Part shown: in pieces, positions 9,638 through 19,098 of the stretch
Layout of the letters: every line of letters starts with the position of its first letter
Numbering within the stretch: position 1 is the stretch's first letter
DNA from: Rhizobium sp. Root483D2
Lineage (GTDB): Bacteria > Pseudomonadota > Alphaproteobacteria > Rhizobiales > Rhizobiaceae
DNA length: 64,000 nucleotides
Direction: 5' to 3'
Assembly (NCBI RefSeq): GCF_001426685.1
Contig: NZ_LMFB01000001.1
Span: 185,985 to 249,984, forward strand
Position numbers and translations under genes: made by a program
The notes under the pieces: generated by a model
What the model was told of the DNA's origin: nothing
The model's input: only the letters and a program-made list of their open reading frames with translations
The model's database searches: none

Positions 9638-10363
9638 TTATTTGCTGCCGCCGAGCGTCTTGATCGCTTCGCTCATCGACGTTTCGCTATCGCGCATCAG
9701 GGCCGAGATATTCTCGAAGGCGCGCGACACCATGATCAGCTGCGACATTTCCTGAACCGGGTTGACGTTGGATTCCTCGACATAGCCCTGCATCACGCCG
9801 ACATCGAAGCGATCGATGACTGGTTCCGGCTCTCGGCTGGGAATGACGGCGCTGTTGTCGTAGCGCGAAAAGCCGTTGCTGAAATTGGCCTCGTAGAGGC
9901 CGAGCACGGCAACCTGGGTTCCAACCTGCTGGATGGCACCATCGGCGCCGACCTTGATCTCGGAGGCTTGCGAATTGAGCTGGATCGGCGCACCGCCCGC
10001 ATCCAGCACCGGATATCCACGCAGCGTAACGAGATCGCCGGTTTCCGTCAGGGTGAAGCGCCCGTCACGGGTGAGCGCCTGGCCGCCGGGTGTCTCGATC
10101 TGGAACCAGGCGTCGCCCTTGATGGCGAAATCCAGCTGGTTGCCGGTCTGGCTGAGACCGCCATTGTTGGTATTGAGAAATTCCTTGCCCTCCGACACGA
10201 ACGAAACCTTGGTCGGCCGCGTATCGCCCAGCACCTGGTTGAATTTCACTTCCGTCGAGCGGAAACCGACGGTGCTGGAATTGGCGACATTGTCGGCCAG
10301 CGTGTTCATGCGTTTTTCAAGCGCCATCTGCGAGGAGACGGCCACGTACATACCGGTTTGCAT
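9638..10363 (-). CDS. flgF: Proximal rod protein FlgF
   Basis: Rod subunit of the FlgF/FlgG family. The 241-aa product begins MQTGMYVAVSSQMALEKRMN, has the rod signature ADNVANSSTVGFRSTEV, a central GNQLDFAIKGDAWFQIETPG block and a C-terminal helix. It is shorter than FlgG (262 aa) and begins 1 bp after the stop of the DUF1217 gene, so the two are translationally linked. Confidence 0.95.
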   Translation of the reverse strand: MQTGMYVAVSSQMALEKRMNTLADNVANSSTVGFRSTEVKFNQVLGDTRPTKVSFVSEGKEFLNTNNGGLSQTGNQLDFAIKGDAWFQIETPGGQALTRDGRFTLTETGDLVTLRGYPVLDAGGAPIQLNSQASEIKVGADGAIQQVGTQVAVLGLYEANFSNGFSRYDNSAVIPSREPEPVIDRFDVGVMQGYVEESNVNPVQEMSQLIMVSRAFENISALMRDSETSMSEAIKTLGGSK

Positions 10364-10364
10364 T

Positions 10365-11144
10365 TCAGCGTCCCCCGAGTTTCAGTGTGTTGATGGACAG
10401 GAGGAGATCGGAGGAAATGCCGTAGCCGCTGGATGAGCCGAAGACGGCCAGAGGGTCGTAAGGGTCTGACGAATTGTTGAGTTCCCAAAGCGCGGTAAAG
10501 CGCTCGAGAAGCTTCGACAGCTTGGCCGGATCCTTGAAATCCTTGATGTCGATTGCCTTTTCGATTGCCGCTGCCTGCTTGTCGATATCGGCTGCGGCGA
10601 ATTCGTCCGGCATCTGCAAAAGCGTGCGGGTGACCTGCGCCAGCGCATCGTCGGCCAGCAAGCCGAAGGCGCCGGTGATCGAGGGCGCCGTGCGTTCGAA
10701 ATAGAGCGCCAGGCGCACGCCGGCATTGTCCTCGCCGGCGGTCTGCTCCAGCGTCTGGCGGGCATACTTGTCGGCGACGCCTTTCTGGGCCTTGTCGAAA
10801 GATGTGGCGGCCGTGCCGTTACGGGCAAAATTCAGCGATTCCACCAGGTCCGAATAGCGGCTGTCGGTCAGCTGCTTGGCAAAGGAATCGTCCTTGTCGA
10901 TGCCTTCGGTCAGGACCTTGCGCATGAAGGCCTTGGCATAGCCCATGTCTTCGAGGCCATGTGCCTTGATGGCGTAGTTATAAAGCCGCGTATCGGAAAA
11001 GAAGTCGTCGACCGTTTTGACGTTGCCGATATTGGCGAGATAATATTCGGTTTCGCGCGCCACATCCGGCTGCTTAGACACCCGCTCCAGCGACTTTGTC
11101 AGGTTGCCTGCGATCATCTGGTAGCTGGTGTAAGTCGTCGTCAC
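10365..11144 (-). CDS. DUF1217 flagellar-cluster protein
   Basis: Rhizobial protein of unknown function with a DUF1217-type sequence (RETEYYLANIGNVKTVDDFF, DTRLYNYAIKAHGLEDMGYA). I choose the GTG at 11144 (259 aa, reading VTTTYTSYQMIAG): AACGGGGAAAC places a GGGGA ribosome site about 7 nt upstream, whereas an upstream in-frame start would read through the divergent promoter region. It is the first gene of the minus-strand block, opposite motA, and abuts flgF. The predicted protein is largely helical and soluble with no export signal. Position suggests a rod, hook or export accessory role; this is inference. Confidence 0.8.
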   Translation of the reverse strand: MTTTYTSYQMIAGNLTKSLERVSKQPDVARETEYYLANIGNVKTVDDFFSDTRLYNYAIKAHGLEDMGYAKAFMRKVLTEGIDKDDSFAKQLTDSRYSDLVESLNFARNGTAATSFDKAQKGVADKYARQTLEQTAGEDNAGVRLALYFERTAPSITGAFGLLADDALAQVTRTLLQMPDEFAAADIDKQAAAIEKAIDIKDFKDPAKLSKLLERFTALWELNNSSDPYDPLAVFGSSSGYGISSDLLLSINTLKLGGR

Positions 11145-11328
11145 GACGTTTCCCCGTTCATCCAATGGAAATGACGCATCGCGCGCCGATTGAACGGAAA
11201 CCTGACGGCTGTTGCTTGCGCGAACCTGTTTGCCTGCAAGACCGGCGAATGTGGCCAACAGCCAGCCTCACGCAAGGCTGGCGGCCTAACGATACCCTCG
11301 AAAATCCACCATTGCGGCAGGTATCGAA

Positions 11329-12207
11329 ATGAACATCATCATCGGGCTCCTCTTGACATTGGGCTGTATCCTTGGCGGCTTCATTGCCATGGGCGGCCAC
11401 ATGGAGGTCCTGAACCAGCCCTTCGAGCTTGTCATCATCGGCGGCGCGGGGATCGGCGGCTATATCATGGCCAATTCGATGAAGGTTCTGAAGGATACCG
11501 GCAAGGCGCTCGGCGAGGCCTTCACCCATAAGATTCCGAAGGAGCGCAATTATCTCGACACGCTGGGCGTTCTCTACAGCCTGATGCGCGACCTGCGCAC
11601 CAAGTCGCGCAACGAGATCGAAAGCCATATCGACAATCCCGATGAATCCTCGATCTTCCAGTCGGCCCCGACGGTCCTGAAGAACAAGGAACTGACAGCG
11701 TTCATCTGCGATTACGTCCGCCTCATCATCATCGGCAATGCCCGTTCCCACGAGATCGAGGCGCTGATGGACGAGGAGATCAACACGATCACCCACGACA
11801 AGATGAAGCCCTATCATGCGCTGACGACCATGAGCGACGCCTTCCCGGCCATCGGTATCGTCGCCGCCGTTCTCGGCGTCATCAAGGCCATGGGCGCCAT
11901 CTCGGAATCGCCGGAAGTGCTCGGTGGCAAGATCGCCGCCGCCCTTGTCGGCACCATGCTCGGCATCTTCCTCTCCTACTGTATCGCCAGCCCGGTGATC
12001 GCCAATATTAAGGCCGTCCGCGACAAGCAGAACCGCCTCTACATCATCGTCAAGCAGACGCTGCTTGCCTATATGAACGGCTCGGTTCCCCAGGTTGCGC
12101 TCGAATACGGCCGCAAGACTATCTCGGCCTATGAGCGTCCGTCGATCGACGCGGTCGAGCAGGAAATGATGAACCCCGGTGGCGGCGGCGAAAGCAAGGC
12201 GGCCTGA
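11329..12207 (+). CDS. motA: Motor stator protein MotA
   Basis: Inner-membrane stator subunit that works with MotB to couple ion flow to rotation of FliG. The 292-aa protein has four membrane segments ([39 protein letters not shown], then two around residues 170-230) with the conserved [20 protein letters not shown] and [16 protein letters not shown]. Charged cytoplasmic loop residues lie between segments 2 and 3. It leads motA-fliM-fliN-fliG; motB is not in this window. Confidence 0.97.
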   Translation: MNIIIGLLLTLGCILGGFIAMGGHMEVLNQPFELVIIGGAGIGGYIMANSMKVLKDTGKALGEAFTHKIPKERNYLDTLGVLYSLMRDLRTKSRNEIESHIDNPDESSIFQSAPTVLKNKELTAFICDYVRLIIIGNARSHEIEALMDEEINTITHDKMKPYHALTTMSDAFPAIGIVAAVLGVIKAMGAISESPEVLGGKIAAALVGTMLGIFLSYCIASPVIANIKAVRDKQNRLYIIVKQTLLAYMNGSVPQVALEYGRKTISAYERPSIDAVEQEMMNPGGGGESKAA

Positions 12208-12211
12208 TCCG

Positions 12212-13159
12212 ATGACCTCACCGACCAACAACAACGTCTACACGTTCGACCGCAAGCTTCTCGCTCGCATGACCGGAGCGCTTGGCGACAACAAGACGAT
12301 CGGCAAGCTGTGCAGCGATCTTGGCCATGTGTTTGCCGAATTCCTGCCCGACATCTTCCAGAACGAGACCGGGCTGGATATCGACATCGGCTATGCCGGC
12401 TTCGATACCGGCCTGAAGAGCGAATTGATCGCCAATCTCGGCAATGGTGTTGCGCTGTGCGATACGTCGCTGCGCAACTGGTGCCCCGATTTCGTCATCA
12501 GCTGCGACAGCCCTGTCATCATCACGCTGATGGAAATCCTTTTGGGTGCGCCGTCCAATGCCATCGAGGAGCCGAAGCCGCGGTCGCTGTCGAATATCGA
12601 GCTCGACGTGGCCACGATGATCTTCGAAAAGATCGCCGATGTGTTGAAATCCGCAGTGAGCGTGGCCGGCAGTTTCGAGCCTGTCGTCGGGCGTCCCTAC
12701 AATGCCAGCCAGCGCCCGGCGCCGGACCCGGATGTGGCCGATGTCTACGCCGCCTGCATCAATGTGACGATGGGTCTGGGCCCGGTGCTCTCGACCTTCT
12801 CGATCATCGTGCCGCAGCAGACGCTTTTGAAGACCGCCGTCGTGTTTCCGAAGGGCATGGGCCAGGGCCGCAAGGCCAAGGGGGCCTGGGGCGAACAGCT
12901 TGAGCAGCAGGTCCGCCGCTCGACGGTCAGCCTTGAAGCGCGCATCAAGCTGCAGAGCCTGACGCTGGACAGCATCAGCCGCCTTCAGCCCGGCGATGTC
13001 ATTCCGTTTCTCGATACCAAGGATGTGCGCGTCGAGATCAACGCCAACGGCCGCGACCTCTATATCTGCGAATTCGGGCGGTCCGGCGCAAAATACACCG
13101 TGCGGGTCAAGGATACGCACGGTTCGGAGAGCGACATTCTCCACCACCTGATGAGTTAA
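12212..13159 (+). CDS. fliM: Flagellar motor switch protein FliM
   Basis: C-ring protein that binds phosphorylated CheY and helps set rotation speed or direction. The ATG at 12212 (MTSPTNNNVYTFD), 4 bp after the motA stop, gives 315 aa. Divergent rhizobial FliM: middle domain with CDSPVIITLMEILLGAP and a C-terminal SpoA/FliN-like domain (VSLEARIKLQSLTLDSISRL then LQPGDVIPFLDT). The usual enteric N-terminal CheY-binding motif is not obvious. Adjacent to fliN and fliG, as expected for the switch complex. Confidence 0.93.
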   Translation: MTSPTNNNVYTFDRKLLARMTGALGDNKTIGKLCSDLGHVFAEFLPDIFQNETGLDIDIGYAGFDTGLKSELIANLGNGVALCDTSLRNWCPDFVISCDSPVIITLMEILLGAPSNAIEEPKPRSLSNIELDVATMIFEKIADVLKSAVSVAGSFEPVVGRPYNASQRPAPDPDVADVYAACINVTMGLGPVLSTFSIIVPQQTLLKTAVVFPKGMGQGRKAKGAWGEQLEQQVRRSTVSLEARIKLQSLTLDSISRLQPGDVIPFLDTKDVRVEINANGRDLYICEFGRSGAKYTVRVKDTHGSESDILHHLMS

Positions 13160-13219
13160 AAAGTCCCTGCCTTACCCGGCAACATGGTTGGGGCAAGTTT
13201 CAACTGGAATAGTTTGCAC

Positions 13220-13840
13220 ATGGCACCGAAGAAAGCACCAATAGAAGACCAGGCGATCTTGAGCGGCGGCGATGCCGAGCTTGATCAGGCCATCGACGAT
13301 CTGCGTGGCGTCCTGCAAAGCGATGCCACGGGGACAGTGCCAGCAACCGATTTCGGCATGGATTTTGCGGCAACCTCGGCAGCCGGGGAGATTTCGGATT
13401 TCGGCAGCTCCTTTTCAGCCGAAAACGATCTGAGCAGCTTCGGCGGCGACTTTAGCGCCAGTAGCTTTGCCGACCTTGACCAGGCGTCTGCGGCACCTGC
13501 CTTCGACGCCGGTTCGTTCGGGGCAAAAGCATTCGGCGGCGACGCGTTCGAGGACCAGCCCGCCGGTGAACCCGGCAGCGGCATGACGGCCAATCTCGAT
13601 CTGATCATGGATATCCCGATCGATGTCCAGATCGTTCTCGGCACCAGCCGCATGCAGGTCTCCGGCCTGATGAACTTGACGGAAGGTGCAACGATCGCGC
13701 TCGACCGCCGGATCGGCGAGCCGGTGGAGATCGTCGTCAACGGCCGGGTGATCGGCCGTGGCGAAATCACCGTTCTCGACGAAGATGAAACGCGTTTCGG
13801 TGTGAAACTCATCGAAATCAAGGGTACCAGTAAAGTTTGA
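13220..13840 (+). CDS. fliN: Flagellar motor switch protein FliN
   Basis: C-ring subunit at the base of the flagellar motor. The C-terminal ~80 residues are a classic FliN/SpoA domain ([59 protein letters not shown]). The N-terminal ~125 residues are a low-complexity Ala/Ser/Phe/Asp-rich extension, common in rhizobial FliN. The ATG at 13220 ([11 protein letters not shown], 206 aa) is chosen; an ATG at 13184 would add 12 residues, and neither has a strong ribosome site. Confidence 0.94.
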   Translation: MAPKKAPIEDQAILSGGDAELDQAIDDLRGVLQSDATGTVPATDFGMDFAATSAAGEISDFGSSFSAENDLSSFGGDFSASSFADLDQASAAPAFDAGSFGAKAFGGDAFEDQPAGEPGSGMTANLDLIMDIPIDVQIVLGTSRMQVSGLMNLTEGATIALDRRIGEPVEIVVNGRVIGRGEITVLDEDETRFGVKLIEIKGTSKV

Positions 13841-13868
13841 ACCCGGTTAGGGTCATAAGGATCAATCC

Positions 13869-14900
13869 ATGATGGATTTCGACAATTTCGAGGCTTCGGC
13901 GCCCACAAGGCCCCTCACCCAAATGGACAAGGCGGCTGCGGTTCTCCTTGCGATGGGCAAGCCGATTGCCGGCAAGTTGTTGAAATTCTTCACGCAGAGC
14001 GAATTGCAGGGCATTATCGCCTCGGCTCAGTCGCTCCGCTCCATTCCCCCGCACGAGCTGGAAATCCTGGTGAACGAGTTCGAGGACCTGTTCACCGAAG
14101 GTGCCGGCCTGATGGACAATGCCAAGGCTATCGAAGGCATTCTCGAAGAGGGCCTGACGCCGGACGAGGTTGACGGCCTGCTTGGCCGCCGCACCGCCTT
14201 TGCCGCCTATGAGGCCAATATCTGGGACCGGCTGCAGGATTCCGACCCGATTTTCGTCGCCCAGAGCCTGGGCAAGGAACATGCGCAGACGATCGCCTAT
14301 GTGCTGTCGATGATGCCATCGACCTTTGGCGCCAAGGTCCTGCTGCAGTTACCGGAAAGCAACCGCGCCGACATCATCAACCGCGCCGTCAACATGAAAA
14401 GCGTCAGCCCCAAGGCCGCGCAGATCATCGAGGCCCGCGTGGTCGAGATGATGCGCGAGATGGATGCGGAGAAGAACTCGGTCGGCTCGATCAAGATCGC
14501 CGAGGTCATGAACGAACTGGAAAAGACCCAGGTCGAGACGCTGCTTGCCTCGCTGGAATCGATCAGCACCGAATCGGTCAAGAAGGTCCGCCCGAAGATC
14601 TTCCTGTTCGACGACGTTCTCTACATGCCGCAGCGCAGCCGCGTTCAGCTGTTCAACGACGTCTCGGGCGACATCATCACCATGGCGCTGCGCGGGTCCG
14701 GCATGGAACTGCGCGAATCGGTTCTTGCCTCGATCGGCGCGCGTCAGCGCCGCATGATCGAATCGGATCTTGCTGCCGGCGATGTCGGCATCAATCCGCG
14801 CGATATTGCCATTGCCCGCCGCTCGATCACCCAGGAAGCCATCCGGCTTGCCGCAAGCGGCCAGATCGAACTGAAAGAAAAAGAAGCCGTAGCCGCCTGA
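13869..14900 (+). CDS. fliG: Flagellar motor switch protein FliG
   Basis: C-ring protein that contacts FliF and takes torque from MotA. The 343-aa protein shows the N-terminal FliF-binding domain (MDKAAAVLLAMGKPIAGKLL), the middle domain with SLGKEHAQTIAYVLSMM (EHAQ in place of the common EHPQ), and the C-terminal torque helix region RPKIFLFDDVLYMPQ... with alternating charged residues and MALRGSGMELRESVLASI. Double ATG at 13869/13872. A terminator follows at 14939-14973. Confidence 0.97.
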   Translation: MMDFDNFEASAPTRPLTQMDKAAAVLLAMGKPIAGKLLKFFTQSELQGIIASAQSLRSIPPHELEILVNEFEDLFTEGAGLMDNAKAIEGILEEGLTPDEVDGLLGRRTAFAAYEANIWDRLQDSDPIFVAQSLGKEHAQTIAYVLSMMPSTFGAKVLLQLPESNRADIINRAVNMKSVSPKAAQIIEARVVEMMREMDAEKNSVGSIKIAEVMNELEKTQVETLLASLESISTESVKKVRPKIFLFDDVLYMPQRSRVQLFNDVSGDIITMALRGSGMELRESVLASIGARQRRMIESDLAAGDVGINPRDIAIARRSITQEAIRLAASGQIELKEKEAVAA

Positions 14901-14938
14901 CGGCGCACTCTCCTCTCTTCACCGCCAAAGTCTATGTG

Positions 14939-14973
14939 AAGCCCTTCAATCCATCCCGGTTGAGGGGCTTTTT
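14939..14973 (+). terminator. Rho-independent terminator after fliG
   Basis: AAGCCCTTCAA at 14939-14949 pairs with TTGAGGGGCTT at 14960-14970 (11-bp stem with one G-U), loop of 10 nt, followed by a T run to 14973. It lies 39 bp after the fliG stop and would separate motA-fliM-fliN-fliG from flhB. Confidence 0.75.
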
Positions 14974-15115
14974 GGCATGGGCTCTGCTTCAACGCCCTAG
15001 TTTCTGTGAAGCGTTGTGTTCCCGCGCATATCTTCCTTGCATGCCCTCCTGCCCCGGCTCACAACAGGTCTGACAGCAATCATTGCTGCCGCCAGATGCA
15101 AGAGGCCTTCATCCG

Positions 15116-16192
15116 ATGTCGGACGATCAGGACAAAGACAGCAAAACCGAATCGCCGACCGAGAAGAAAATGACCGACGCCATGGAGAAGGGCAACACGC
15201 CCTTTTCGCGCGAGGTCACCATGTTCGCCTCGGTCGTCGCCATCTATATTTTTGTGGTTTTCTTCCTGCCGACTGGCTTTGCCACGGTTGCTGAATCGCT
15301 GAAGGATATTTTCGAACAACCGGAGGCCTGGCGCATCAACACATCGACCGATGTGGTCGCGCTGATATCGCACCTCTTCTGGAAGGCCGGCACGCTGCTC
15401 ATTCCGTTTTTCGTGCTGCTGATCGTCTTCGGGATCGGATCGTCCATCCTGCAGAACCTGCCAAGCCCGGTGCTGGACCGGGTCGCGCCGAAAATGAACC
15501 GGATTTCGCCGGTCGGCGGGTTCAAGCGCATCTACGGCATCCAGGGCATCGTCGAGTTCGCCAAGGCCTTTGCCAAGGTGGCCGTCGTGTCGCTGATCAT
15601 CGTGCTGGTGCTCTGGAACGATTATTACGCCACGCTTGATTCGATGTTTTCAGACCCTTTGACGATCTTTGCGACGATGTCGAAGGACTTCAACCAGATC
15701 ATGATCGTCATCCTGATCGCGACGGCCGTCATTGCCATCGCCGATTTTTTCTGGACGCGGCACCATTGGTATACCGAGCTGATGATGACGAAGCAGGAGG
15801 TCAAGGAAGAACTCAAACAGTCCCAGGGCGACCCGATCATTCGCGCAAGATTGCGTTCCATTGCCCGTGACAGGGCCCGCAGGCGCATGATTACTGCGGT
15901 TCCGCGCGCCACGCTCGTGATTGCGAACCCGACGCACTATGCCGTTGCGCTGCGTTATGTGCGCGAAGAAGGCGATGCGCCGGTGGTCGTTGCCAAGGGG
16001 CAGGACCTTGTCGCGCTGAAGATTCGCGAGATGGCGGAGCAAAACGGCATTCCCGTTTTCGAAGACCCGCCGCTTGCACGCTCAATGTTTGCGCAAGTCT
16101 CGGTGGATAGTGTGATTCCACCGGTGTTTTACAAGGCAGTCGCCGAACTCATTCACCGGATCTATGCAACGCAGCCGAAACGGATGACGTGA
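15116..16192 (+). CDS. flhB: Flagellar export switch protein FlhB
   Basis: Inner-membrane component of the flagellar export apparatus that switches substrate class after self-cleavage. The ATG at 15116 ([19 protein letters not shown]) gives 358 aa and matches the conserved FlhB N-terminus TESPTEKK. Four membrane segments lie in residues about 35-215, and the cytoplasmic domain carries the autocleavage site NPTH in [14 protein letters not shown]. About 215 bp and a terminator separate it from fliG, so it likely has its own promoter. Confidence 0.96.
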   Translation: MSDDQDKDSKTESPTEKKMTDAMEKGNTPFSREVTMFASVVAIYIFVVFFLPTGFATVAESLKDIFEQPEAWRINTSTDVVALISHLFWKAGTLLIPFFVLLIVFGIGSSILQNLPSPVLDRVAPKMNRISPVGGFKRIYGIQGIVEFAKAFAKVAVVSLIIVLVLWNDYYATLDSMFSDPLTIFATMSKDFNQIMIVILIATAVIAIADFFWTRHHWYTELMMTKQEVKEELKQSQGDPIIRARLRSIARDRARRRMITAVPRATLVIANPTHYAVALRYVREEGDAPVVVAKGQDLVALKIREMAEQNGIPVFEDPPLARSMFAQVSVDSVIPPVFYKAVAELIHRIYATQPKRMT

Positions 16193-16197
16193 TCCCA

Positions 16198-16638
16198 ATG
16201 AAAAAATGCGAATATTCGGACCAACGCGAAAAAATAGTAGCTGATGCGATCCGCCCTGTTGCGACGGAATTGCGGCTGATCGATGCCGCCGACTTTATCG
16301 CAATGCTGCGCTTTGAATCGCATGGGAGCCTCGCGGACCTGGTATCGTCGGCCGCAGAACTCTATTTTCTTCCCGGTACGGTGAATTTCGGCATCGGTGG
16401 CAACTATTCCCTGGACTGGGGGACGGAGCCGGAAATCACGCTCGATCTCGAATTGAAGCCTGATGGCGTTACCGTCTATGCGCAGCTGGCACTCGGCAAG
16501 GACTCAGCTGGCCTTGAGATCAACCATATCGCGTTTCAAAGCCCGTCCAGCGATCCCGACGAGAATACGGCGTTCCTGGCGGAAAGCCTCAACGCAGCGA
16601 AATTTGTCAAATCCTACCCGGCAAGCCTTGCAGGTTAA
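16198..16638 (+). CDS. Hypothetical protein downstream of flhB
   Basis: A 146-aa soluble protein (start ATG at 16198, MKKCEYSDQREK, 5 bp after the flhB stop) with no recognised domain. It has an N-terminal helix (RPVATELRLIDAADFIAMLR) and a beta-rich C-terminus (EPEITLDLELKPDGVTVYAQ). A small hypothetical gene lies at this place in other rhizobial clusters, convergent with visR. Co-transcription with flhB suggests a motility-linked role, but this is inference. Confidence 0.8.
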   Translation: MKKCEYSDQREKIVADAIRPVATELRLIDAADFIAMLRFESHGSLADLVSSAAELYFLPGTVNFGIGGNYSLDWGTEPEITLDLELKPDGVTVYAQLALGKDSAGLEINHIAFQSPSSDPDENTAFLAESLNAAKFVKSYPASLAG

Positions 16639-16686
16639 TCCTGCGGCCATTTGCCGATCCGGGCCATGACGGCCCAACACTCCCAA

Positions 16687-17433
16687 TCAGCTGATATAAC
16701 CGAGACGAATGGCCTTGGCGATCGCCTGGATTCTGTTGACCGAATCCAGCTTGGTTGTCGCGGCCCCGAGATAGGCGTTGACCGTATGAACCGACAGCCC
16801 CATCTTCTCGGCGATTTCCTCGCTGATGTAGCCGTCGCCGGCCATCTGCAGGCAGCCGATCTCGCGGTCGCTCAAGGATTCCGACGGCAGCATGCGCCGT
16901 TCGTCGGCGGCCAGAAGATCGGTCATGACCTGGCAGCTGCGCCCATGCAGATCGATGATCACCTCGCTCGCCACATCGATATAGCTGCCCATGAAGACAA
17001 CGTAGCCATTGCCCTGGGCACCGAGCCGGACCGGCAGGGCCATGCCGGAATAGGGCAGGATGCGGGCGGAAAGTCGCTGGGTGAAGCGGGCAAAATCCGG
17101 CGTTTCCGCCGCCTGGTGCTCGCCGGTGCCGTTCCACAGAAGCGGAAGCAGGGACGCATCGAGATGCGCCAGCATCTCGCCACCATAGGCCGACACCAGC
17201 TCATGGGCCGCAGCCTCGCTGCCCGCACCCCAATTGTCGAGGACGCAGCTGAGCTTGCGGGTTGCCGGAAGGCCGTTTCCGTTCAGCCGCAGCACGGCGA
17301 AATTCTTGGCGTTGACCTGCTTTTGCATCGTCTGCAACCGCGCCACGAGCGTTGCTGCCTTTGACGCCCGCGCCTGCAGCCTGCCGGTCTTTGGATCGTC
17401 GCCTGGGCGCGGATGCGGGAGGAAATAGGTCAT
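16687..17433 (-). CDS. visR: LuxR-family motility regulator VisR
   Basis: Partner of VisN; in S. meliloti the two LuxR-type proteins act together at the top of the flagellar hierarchy and activate rem. The 248-aa product (ATG at 17433, 10 nt after the visN stop) has an N-terminal sensory-type domain and a C-terminal GerE/LuxR helix-turn-helix: LSDREIGCLQMAGDGYISEE followed by IAEKMGLSVHTVNAYLGAAT. Length matches known VisR (about 245 aa). Encoded between fliF/visN and flhB in the conserved rhizobial order. Confidence 0.93.
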   Translation of the reverse strand: MTYFLPHPRPGDDPKTGRLQARASKAATLVARLQTMQKQVNAKNFAVLRLNGNGLPATRKLSCVLDNWGAGSEAAAHELVSAYGGEMLAHLDASLLPLLWNGTGEHQAAETPDFARFTQRLSARILPYSGMALPVRLGAQGNGYVVFMGSYIDVASEVIIDLHGRSCQVMTDLLAADERRMLPSESLSDREIGCLQMAGDGYISEEIAEKMGLSVHTVNAYLGAATTKLDSVNRIQAIAKAIRLGYIS

Positions 17434-17443
17434 GACCGGCCTC

Positions 17444-18184
17444 CTAGACGAGATTGTTGCGAACGGCGTAGGCAATGGCTTCGGAGCGTGTCTTCGTCGC
17501 CGTCTTGCGCATCACGCTGGTGATGTAATTGTTGATCGTGTTGCGCGAGATCCCGAGGATGACGGCGATTTCGTCGCTGGTCTTGCCTTCGGCGATCCAG
17601 AACAGGCATTCGAGCTCGCGTTCCGTCAGCTCGAAATCACGATCGGTGCGCGCGCCGCGTTCGGTGGTGAAGCTGGCAAAATAACCGGTGAGCAGGCCGA
17701 CATCCCGCAGGCTTTCCTGCGACAGGATCACATCCTGCGGGAAGAGCAGCATCAAGGACAGCCGGGCACGCCCGACATTGAAGGTGATGGCGCAATATTC
17801 GCGGCTGATGCCACGGCTGATGTCGATATCGTCGGGCAGGCTCATGAACACCGGCTGCATCACCGACAGGCACTTCTCCATCTCGTTGGTCTTGGAGTGG
17901 AGCTGCGACATCACCTTGCCGAGCCGCTTGACGACATCGAACGGCCAGTCCGAACATACGACGAAATCCAGACCTTCATCCTGGGAGAGATCATAACGCG
18001 CCAGCAGATAGTGGGTGGCTCCGACATAATCCGTCAGGGCCGCAAGCCCCTTGCTCAGATTGCCGCGCTCGGCAAATTCGCCCAGCCTGCGAATGAGCTG
18101 CTCCTTGGAAGGAGCCCGCCCGGCGCCGCGCATAACCGATCCTGGCAATGACCAAGCCGTAACGTCTTTCTGTAGAGCATCCAT
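17444..18184 (-). CDS. visN: LuxR-family motility regulator VisN
   Basis: First gene of the visN-visR pair. The ATG at 18184 (MDALQKDVTAW) gives 246 aa, matching known VisN; GGGGGTAATGTC sits upstream as a ribosome site, while the frame extends further upstream without support. The C-terminus is a LuxR helix-turn-helix (LTERELECLFWIAEGKTSDE, then IAVILGISRNTINNYITSVM). The N-terminal part resembles an autoinducer-binding-like fold, but no ligand can be predicted. The 5' side is a long AT-rich gap that should contain its promoter. Confidence 0.93.
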   Translation of the reverse strand: MDALQKDVTAWSLPGSVMRGAGRAPSKEQLIRRLGEFAERGNLSKGLAALTDYVGATHYLLARYDLSQDEGLDFVVCSDWPFDVVKRLGKVMSQLHSKTNEMEKCLSVMQPVFMSLPDDIDISRGISREYCAITFNVGRARLSLMLLFPQDVILSQESLRDVGLLTGYFASFTTERGARTDRDFELTERELECLFWIAEGKTSDEIAVILGISRNTINNYITSVMRKTATKTRSEAIAYAVRNNLV

Positions 18185-19098
18185 GACATTACCCCCGTGA
18201 TGGATTCGTCCGTGCTCATCAAGCGCTTTCACCGCCGCCGGCAACCGTGTCGAAGCGTCCGCATTCTTCAACACACGCGAATCAGTACGCGAATCACTAC
18301 ATAAAATGTACATCGCCCCCTACAAAAAACTACTGCCCCCTTATCGGGATTTACTTTTTCGAGTTTCCGTGAATCGATTCGTTCGCAAACAGGCGAAAAA
18401 CGGGATACTTGTGACCATACAGAAAATTCTGTTCAATTATATTATTGTTATTGCTTATTTTTCTTTGATTTTATGGAGCGGGAAAGGACCTTTTCTCCGG
18501 AAACAAACAGCATAAGGTGTTCAATAATGTGCTAAAATAGCCAAACAAATCACCGCCGATTGAATCGGTGCCTTTTGTCAAGTTTTTCCTTTTGTTATTT
18601 GTTTCAGGCGCTGTTGCGAAAATACACCAACGAAATGCACCGTTTAAATTTGAGAACAAAACATAAACTAAAGCAATGCCGAAAATAAATGCCTTATAAT
18701 ATTTTAATCAAACTGAATTACTACTAACGCAGGGAATCAATACCTGAGCAGGTGCACGCAAAACGCCAGACAAGCGCGCTTTTCCCCAGAGAAAAATTAA
18801 CGGTTTGTTAAATATAACGAATCGCGAAGCGCCGGGTTACATCGCCGGAGCCGCACCCGATTCTTGCAACCTTGCACACGCGGGATGGCAATACAGCAAA
18901 AGACGCTGCCTCTAGCTTTTTGGGAAGGAATGCTCTTGCGGGCTGCCGAGGGTGTGCAGAGAGGCGAAAGACACCCGTTTGTTCCCCGTCCCGATAAAAT
19001 TTTCTCGGTGAACCGACGAAATACGTTTGGCCGCCGATCGTCTCAACGGAAAAACCCGCCGGGTGGGCGGGTTTTGCTGTCGTGGCTGGGATGCATTC
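18185..19098. other. Long AT-rich intergenic region between fliF and visN
   Basis: About 910 bp with no supported gene. The stretch 18300-18850 is clearly richer in A/T than its surroundings, with homopolymer-like runs, and short open frames there show no ribosome sites or coding pattern. It should hold the visN promoter and its control sites. A 12-bp ACCTG-AG-CAGGT palindrome lies at 18742-18753 and the fliF terminator at 19051-19075. Confidence 0.6.
19051..19075 (-). terminator. Terminator downstream of fliF
   Basis: A perfect 10-bp stem, AAAACCCGCC (19051-19060) and GGCGGGTTTT (19066-19075), with a 5-nt loop; read on the minus strand it ends in a U run. It lies about 25 bp beyond the fliF stop and could work in both directions. 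Confidence 0.88.

Noticed and set aside
7532-10393. A 953-codon plus-strand open frame
   Set aside because: It is antisense to the well-supported fliI, flgF and the neighbouring hypothetical gene, has no domain I recognise and is a by-product of high GC.
18742-18753. ACCTG-AG-CAGGT palindrome upstream of visN as a lux box
   Set aside because: Lux-type boxes have about 10 nt between these half sites; here there are 2, and the site is over 550 bp from the visN start.
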